Assembly (NCBI GenBank): GCA_002842855.1
Contig: PHEE01000026.1
Coordinates: 1-37,465 of the forward strand
From: Alphaproteobacteria bacterium HGW-Alphaproteobacteria-4
GTDB lineage: Bacteria > Pseudomonadota > Alphaproteobacteria > Rhodobacterales > Rhodobacteraceae
Reading direction: 5' to 3'
Length of the DNA: 37,465 bases
In this document: in pieces, positions 34,177-37,465 of the stretch
How positions within the stretch are numbered: the stretch's first letter is position 1
How the letters are laid out: every line of letters begins with the position of its first letter
Program-made: the position numbers and the translations under genes
The notes under the pieces: model-generated
The model's database searches: none
What the model saw: only the letters and a program-made list of their open reading frames with translations
Told to the model about the DNA's origin: nothing

Positions 34177-35169
34177 ATGACCATGCGCAGCGCTCCTCTT
34201 TCCCCCCCACCCACCGCCCGCCGCCGCTGGCGTGACCGCGCGCTTCTGGCTGGGCTTCTGGCGCTGGTGGCCTTTGGCCTTGTGGGGCTTGCCGCAGCAA
34301 CAGGCTGGCGCGAGACCTGGGCACAGATTGCGCGGCTGACGGCGCTGCAACTGCTCGCCCTTCTGGCGCTGTCATCGGTCAATTACCTGCTGCGGGGGCT
34401 GCGCTGGCACCTGTTCGCGCGCCGCCTTGGCCTGCCGCTGCGCCTCAACGCCAATCTGCGCCACTTCCTCGGCGGTTTTGCGATGAGCGTGACCCCGGGG
34501 CGGGTGGGCGAACTGGTGCGGATGCGCTGGATCGGGCGCGAGGCAGGATGGCCGTTCGAGCGTTCGGCACCGCTGGTGCTGATGGACCGCGCCTACGACC
34601 TGTTGGCAATGGCGCTGCTGCTGGGGCTTTCGCTCTCGCTCGCGGCCAAAGGCATCGCAGGGGCATTTCCGGTGGTGGTGCTGGCATTCGGCGCCGGGGT
34701 GATCGTGACCCGGCCGCGGCTGCTGGCGGCCGCACTGACACTGGCGCACCGCGCCACCGGGCGGTTTGCGCGCGGCTTTGCCCGCGCCCGCACCGCCGCG
34801 CGCAGCCTTGCGCGGTTCAGCCATACCCCCACGATGATGGCCGCACTTTGCCTTGGCCTTCTCGGCTGGAGCGCTGAAGGCTATGCCTTCCACTTGCTGT
34901 TGGGCTGGATGGGTGCCGATGTCGGGCCGTGGAAGGCGCTGGCGATCTTTCTGTTCGCCTCGCTTGCTGGCGGGCTGACCGGGGCGCCGGGCGGGCTTGG
35001 TGGTGCAGAGGCGGCAATGGTGGCACTGTTGGCGCTTGACGGGGTGCCGATGGAGGTGGCGCTTGCCGCCACCGCCGTGATCCGGGTAACAACGCTGTGG
35101 TTCGCCATTGCCATCGGGCTGGCGGTGTTTCCGCTGGCCGAGAGAATTTCGCTGAGGGGCGCAAGATGA
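34177..35169 (+). CDS. Lysylphosphatidylglycerol synthase TM-domain (UPF0104) membrane protein
   Basis: A 330-residue membrane protein with eight or more helices, of the LPG_synthase_TM/UPF0104 family. Its signature FAMSVTPGRVGELVRMRWI lies near residues 105-125, and GGLTGAPGGLGGAEAAMVALL near 268-290. It has only the flippase-like membrane half, not the aminoacyl transferase domain of MprF. The start at 34177 (an ATG two codons downstream is the alternative) gives a basic N-terminus. The next gene begins within its stop (ATGA), coupling it to the DprE1/DprE2-like pair. Inferred role: flipping or handling of a lipid-linked product of those enzymes. Confidence 0.9.
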   Translation: MTMRSAPLSPPPTARRRWRDRALLAGLLALVAFGLVGLAAATGWRETWAQIARLTALQLLALLALSSVNYLLRGLRWHLFARRLGLPLRLNANLRHFLGGFAMSVTPGRVGELVRMRWIGREAGWPFERSAPLVLMDRAYDLLAMALLLGLSLSLAAKGIAGAFPVVVLAFGAGVIVTRPRLLAAALTLAHRATGRFARGFARARTAARSLARFSHTPTMMAALCLGLLGWSAEGYAFHLLLGWMGADVGPWKALAIFLFASLAGGLTGAPGGLGGAEAAMVALLALDGVPMEVALAATAVIRVTTLWFAIAIGLAVFPLAERISLRGAR

Positions 35170-36464
35170 TCTGGAAAACCGCTGAATATTCCGGCTGGGG
35201 CAGGGCCTTGAAGGTGACGGGCGAGATTGCCCGGCCCGAACGGCGCGCCGACCTTCTGGCGCTGCCGCCCGCCCCCGCCTTTGGCCTGCGCCGCAGCTAT
35301 GGCGATGCGCCCACCAATGGCGCGGGGCGCGCCATCGACATGACGCGGCTTGACCGGCTGATTTCCTTCGATCCCGCCACCGGGCTTTTGGAGGCCGAGG
35401 CGGGGGTGCGGATCGGCGATCTGGCGGCGCTGTTCGCGCCCAAGGGCTGGCTGCCTGCGGTGATGCCGGGCACCGGGTTCGCCACCATTGGCGGCTGCAT
35501 CGCGCAGGATGTGCACGGCAAGAACCACCACAATGCCGGCAGCTTTGCCCAGCATGTCACCCGCCTGACGCTGCTGATGCAGGGCGAACTGGTCGAGGTC
35601 GCCGCCGGCACGCCGCTGTTTCGCGCCACCGCAGGGGGGCTTGGCCAGACCGGGGTGATCGTTTCCGCCACCGTGCAGATGGTGCCCTGCAAGGGGGCCG
35701 CAATGATGGTGACCGAGCGGCGGGCCGAGAACTGGGAAGAACATCTGGCCTATCTCGACGCCTCGACCGCGACCCATACTGTCGGCTGGATCGACGGCAC
35801 CGCCAAGGGCGCATCGCTGGGGCGCGGCATTGTCGAGGAAGGCGAATCGAGCGCGGGGCTGGTGAAAGACCATGTGCCGGTTGCCACCGTGCCGATGAAC
35901 GCGCCGCATTTTGCGCTGTCGGCGCCGATCGTGCGGGCCTTCAACGAGGTCTATTACCGCCGGGTTCCGGCACGCGGGCGCACCACGGTAAAGCCGGTCG
36001 GCGCCTTTTTCTTTCCGCTCGACAAGATCCTTGAATGGAACCGGCTATACGGGCGGCGCGGGTTTCATCAGTTTCAATGCGTGGTACCGCTGGCCTCGGC
36101 GCCCGCGCTGCGCGAGATGCTGGAGGAGATTGCGGGCTCGGGCCTGTGCTCGCCGCTCGCGGTGCTCAAACGCATGGGGCCGGGGCGCGCCGGGTATCTG
36201 AGCTTTCCGATGGAGGGTTACACGCTTGCCATCGACTTTCCCAACCGCGATGCGGCGCGCGCTTTGATCCGGCGGCTGGAGGGGCGCACGGTGGAAGCGG
36301 GCGGGCGGCTTTATTTCGCCAAGGACAGTCTGGCCGAAGGCACCGCCATGCGCGCCATGTACCCCGAACTGCCTGAATGGCGCGACGAAGTGCGGCGCGC
36401 CGACCCGAATGGCGACATGATCACCGACCTCGTGCGCAGGCTCGGGCTGAGGAGTGCGGCATGA
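35166..36464 (+). CDS. DprE1-like FAD-dependent decaprenylphosphoryl-ribose oxidase homologue
   Basis: A 432-residue oxidoreductase of the vanillyl-alcohol-oxidase fold. FAD-binding segments are LRRSYGDAPTNGAG (41-54) and GTGFATIGGCIAQDVHGKNH (102-121), which match mycobacterial DprE1. The C-terminus carries RLYFAKDSLAEGT, with the lysine equivalent to the substrate-binding Lys418 of M. tuberculosis. The position of its drug-target Cys387 is Ala here (TLAIDFP). DprE1 oxidises decaprenylphosphoryl-ribose at C2 as the first half of epimerisation to arabinose. It overlaps the upstream flippase-like and downstream reductase genes by 4 bases each. Substrate identity is inferred. Confidence 0.92.
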   Translation: MIWKTAEYSGWGRALKVTGEIARPERRADLLALPPAPAFGLRRSYGDAPTNGAGRAIDMTRLDRLISFDPATGLLEAEAGVRIGDLAALFAPKGWLPAVMPGTGFATIGGCIAQDVHGKNHHNAGSFAQHVTRLTLLMQGELVEVAAGTPLFRATAGGLGQTGVIVSATVQMVPCKGAAMMVTERRAENWEEHLAYLDASTATHTVGWIDGTAKGASLGRGIVEEGESSAGLVKDHVPVATVPMNAPHFALSAPIVRAFNEVYYRRVPARGRTTVKPVGAFFFPLDKILEWNRLYGRRGFHQFQCVVPLASAPALREMLEEIAGSGLCSPLAVLKRMGPGRAGYLSFPMEGYTLAIDFPNRDAARALIRRLEGRTVEAGGRLYFAKDSLAEGTAMRAMYPELPEWRDEVRRADPNGDMITDLVRRLGLRSAA

Positions 36465-37201
36465 TGAATACGACCTGGATCATTCTTGGCGCCTCGTCGG
36501 CAATGGCACGGGCGACCGCGCGGGCGCTGGCCGAGCAAGGTGCGGGCCTGCTGCTCGCGGGGCGTGACGCGGGTGAGTTGGCGCTGATCGCCGCAGATTG
36601 CCGCCTGCGCGGCGCGCGCATGGCCGAAGCGGTGGCATTTGATGCGCGCGACCCTTCTACCTTTGCGCCGCTGCTGGCGCGCGCCGCGGCAGAGGAAGGC
36701 GAACTGAACGCCGCCGTTTTCACCGGCTCGATGCCGCCGCAGGCCGAAATCGACTCCAACCCCGCGTTGATCGGTGGCGTGCTGGCCGATAACTTCGCCG
36801 GTCCCGCCGAGTTTCTTCACATGCTGGCGCCGATGCTTGAGGCGCGCGGGGGGGGGTGCATTGTCGGCGTGGGGTCGGTCGCGGGCGACCGTGGGCGGCT
36901 TGGCAACTACGCCTACGGCGCGGCCAAGGCGGCCTTTCACACCTACCTTTCGGGCCTGCGCAACCGCTTGGCGCGCGCAGGGGCACATGTGGTCACAGTA
37001 AAGCCCGGCTTCGTCGATACCGCCATGACCTGGGGCCTGCCCGGCATGTTTCTGGTGGCTCCGCCCGAGGCGGTGGCACGCGCCATTCTGCGGGCCGTGC
37101 GCAAACGGCGCAACGTGATCTACACGCCCTTCTTCTGGCGCTGGATCATGGCGATCATCCGCTTGGTCCCCGAACCTGTCTTCAAAAAACTCAAGATCTG
37201 A
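36461..37201 (+). CDS. DprE2-like short-chain dehydrogenase/reductase
   Basis: A 246-residue SDR enzyme. The NAD(P) site is IILGASSAMARATARALA (about residues 7-24). The catalytic Ser is in GVGSVAGDRG, and the Tyr-Lys pair in YAYGAAKAAF. The late FFWRWIMAIIRLVPEPVFKKLKI end, with a hydrophobic helix, resembles mycobacterial DprE2. Together with the preceding DprE1-like oxidase it would reduce the 2-keto intermediate to finish epimerisation of a polyprenyl-phosphate pentose. It overlaps the DprE1-like gene by 4 bases. A second ATG follows immediately at 36464. A generic SDR role is the alternative. Confidence 0.9.
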   Translation: MMNTTWIILGASSAMARATARALAEQGAGLLLAGRDAGELALIAADCRLRGARMAEAVAFDARDPSTFAPLLARAAAEEGELNAAVFTGSMPPQAEIDSNPALIGGVLADNFAGPAEFLHMLAPMLEARGGGCIVGVGSVAGDRGRLGNYAYGAAKAAFHTYLSGLRNRLARAGAHVVTVKPGFVDTAMTWGLPGMFLVAPPEAVARAILRAVRKRRNVIYTPFFWRWIMAIIRLVPEPVFKKLKI

Positions 37202-37239
37202 TTTCGCCGGACGCCGCGACCGCCGCCCGGCGCGCGCTT

Positions 37240-37255
37240 GGGCAGATGGCTGCCC
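37240..37255 (+). terminator. Weak hairpin after the DprE2-like gene
   Basis: GGGCAG (37240-37245) and CTGCCC (37250-37255) form a 6-base-pair stem with a four-base loop, 39 bases after the stop. No T run follows, so it may be only a weak or Rho-assisted stop. Confidence 0.3.
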
Positions 37256-37314
37256 GCTGGACCACACCGCGGCAAAGTGCTTAAGTCCGCGCCGCAAGAG
37301 ATGGAGGGCCGCAA

Positions 37315-37465
37315 ATGGCATTCGGAACGCATATCCGCACCTGGTTCGACGGGCGCTGGCACGAGGGCGACGTGGCGGTGATGCGCGCCGCCGATCACGG
37401 CATCTGGCAGGGGTCTTCGGTGTTCGACGGCGCGCGGATGTTCGAGGGCGTCACCCCCGACCTTG
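37315..37465 (+). CDS. Branched-chain amino acid aminotransferase-like protein (5' part, cut by window end)
   Basis: The first 50 codons of a class IV PLP aminotransferase. The start MAFGTHIRTWFDGRWHEGDV, then RAADHGIWQGSSVFDGARMFEG, matches the N-terminus of IlvE-type enzymes, in which this FDGxRxFEG segment shapes the substrate pocket. GGAGG lies 8 bases before the ATG. The catalytic lysine lies beyond the window, so D-amino-acid aminotransferase or aminodeoxychorismate lyase cannot be excluded. It is 113 bases after the DprE2-like gene and probably a separate unit. Confidence 0.85.
   Translation, partial: MAFGTHIRTWFDGRWHEGDVAVMRAADHGIWQGSSVFDGARMFEGVTPDL

Overview
The window is a gene-dense, high-GC chromosomal segment on which almost every base pair is coding. 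Protein content and organisation fit an alphaproteobacterium, most likely a member of the Rhodobacterales: a DeoR-type glycerol regulator next to glpD-glpK, scoAB, a DUF983 protein, a SelD fused to an FAD oxidoreductase, and an Hyf-like complex. The species assignment is an inference; no rRNA is present. I see no phage, integrase, insertion sequence or CRISPR array.

Layout. 26-1720 (minus) holds a sigma factor, a probable membrane partner and a secreted four-EF-hand protein. 1848-2952 (plus) is a DUF983/Nudix pair. 2946-6640 (minus) is a tightly overlapping five-gene run: aldo/keto reductase, cysteine-rich lipoprotein, lipocalin lipoprotein, DMT exporter and AEC carrier. 6754-6862 is a hairpin repeat that recurs at 22859. 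6881-10816 is the glycerol module: glpD-glpK on minus, the divergent glpR regulator on plus, and an operator-like region between them. 10854-10930 is a Met(CAT) tRNA. 11116-13030 is a divergent class V aminotransferase/Lrp regulator pair.

13027-20404 (minus) is the most unusual block. It holds an XRE-type regulator followed by hyfB-C-E-F-G-I homologues, all overlapping or nearly so. This is a membrane complex of the complex I / group 4 hydrogenase superfamily. Its large subunit has lost three of the four nickel-ligand cysteines, and no ferredoxin-like subunit (HyfA/HyfH) is encoded. It should therefore not be a hydrogenase; it fits the poorly understood energy-converting-hydrogenase-related (Ehr) class.

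20606-24023 is a selenium module. A SelD (selenophosphate synthetase) is fused to an N-terminal FAD/NAD oxidoreductase and faces a convergent mnmH (tRNA 2-selenouridine synthase). 24124-27326 carries a small secreted protein and topA. 27578-30693 is a glycine-betaine/proline-type ABC importer (binding protein, permease, ATPase). 30711-32558 is a phospholipase-D-superfamily lipoprotein. 32726-34052 is scoAB (3-oxoacid CoA-transferase) with a strong terminator. 34177-37201 is a translationally coupled trio: a flippase-like membrane protein, a DprE1-like oxidase and a DprE2-like reductase, suggesting epimerisation of a lipid-linked pentose. The window ends inside a branched-chain aminotransferase-like gene at 37315.

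All homology statements come from reading the sequence and recalling family motifs; no database search was run.
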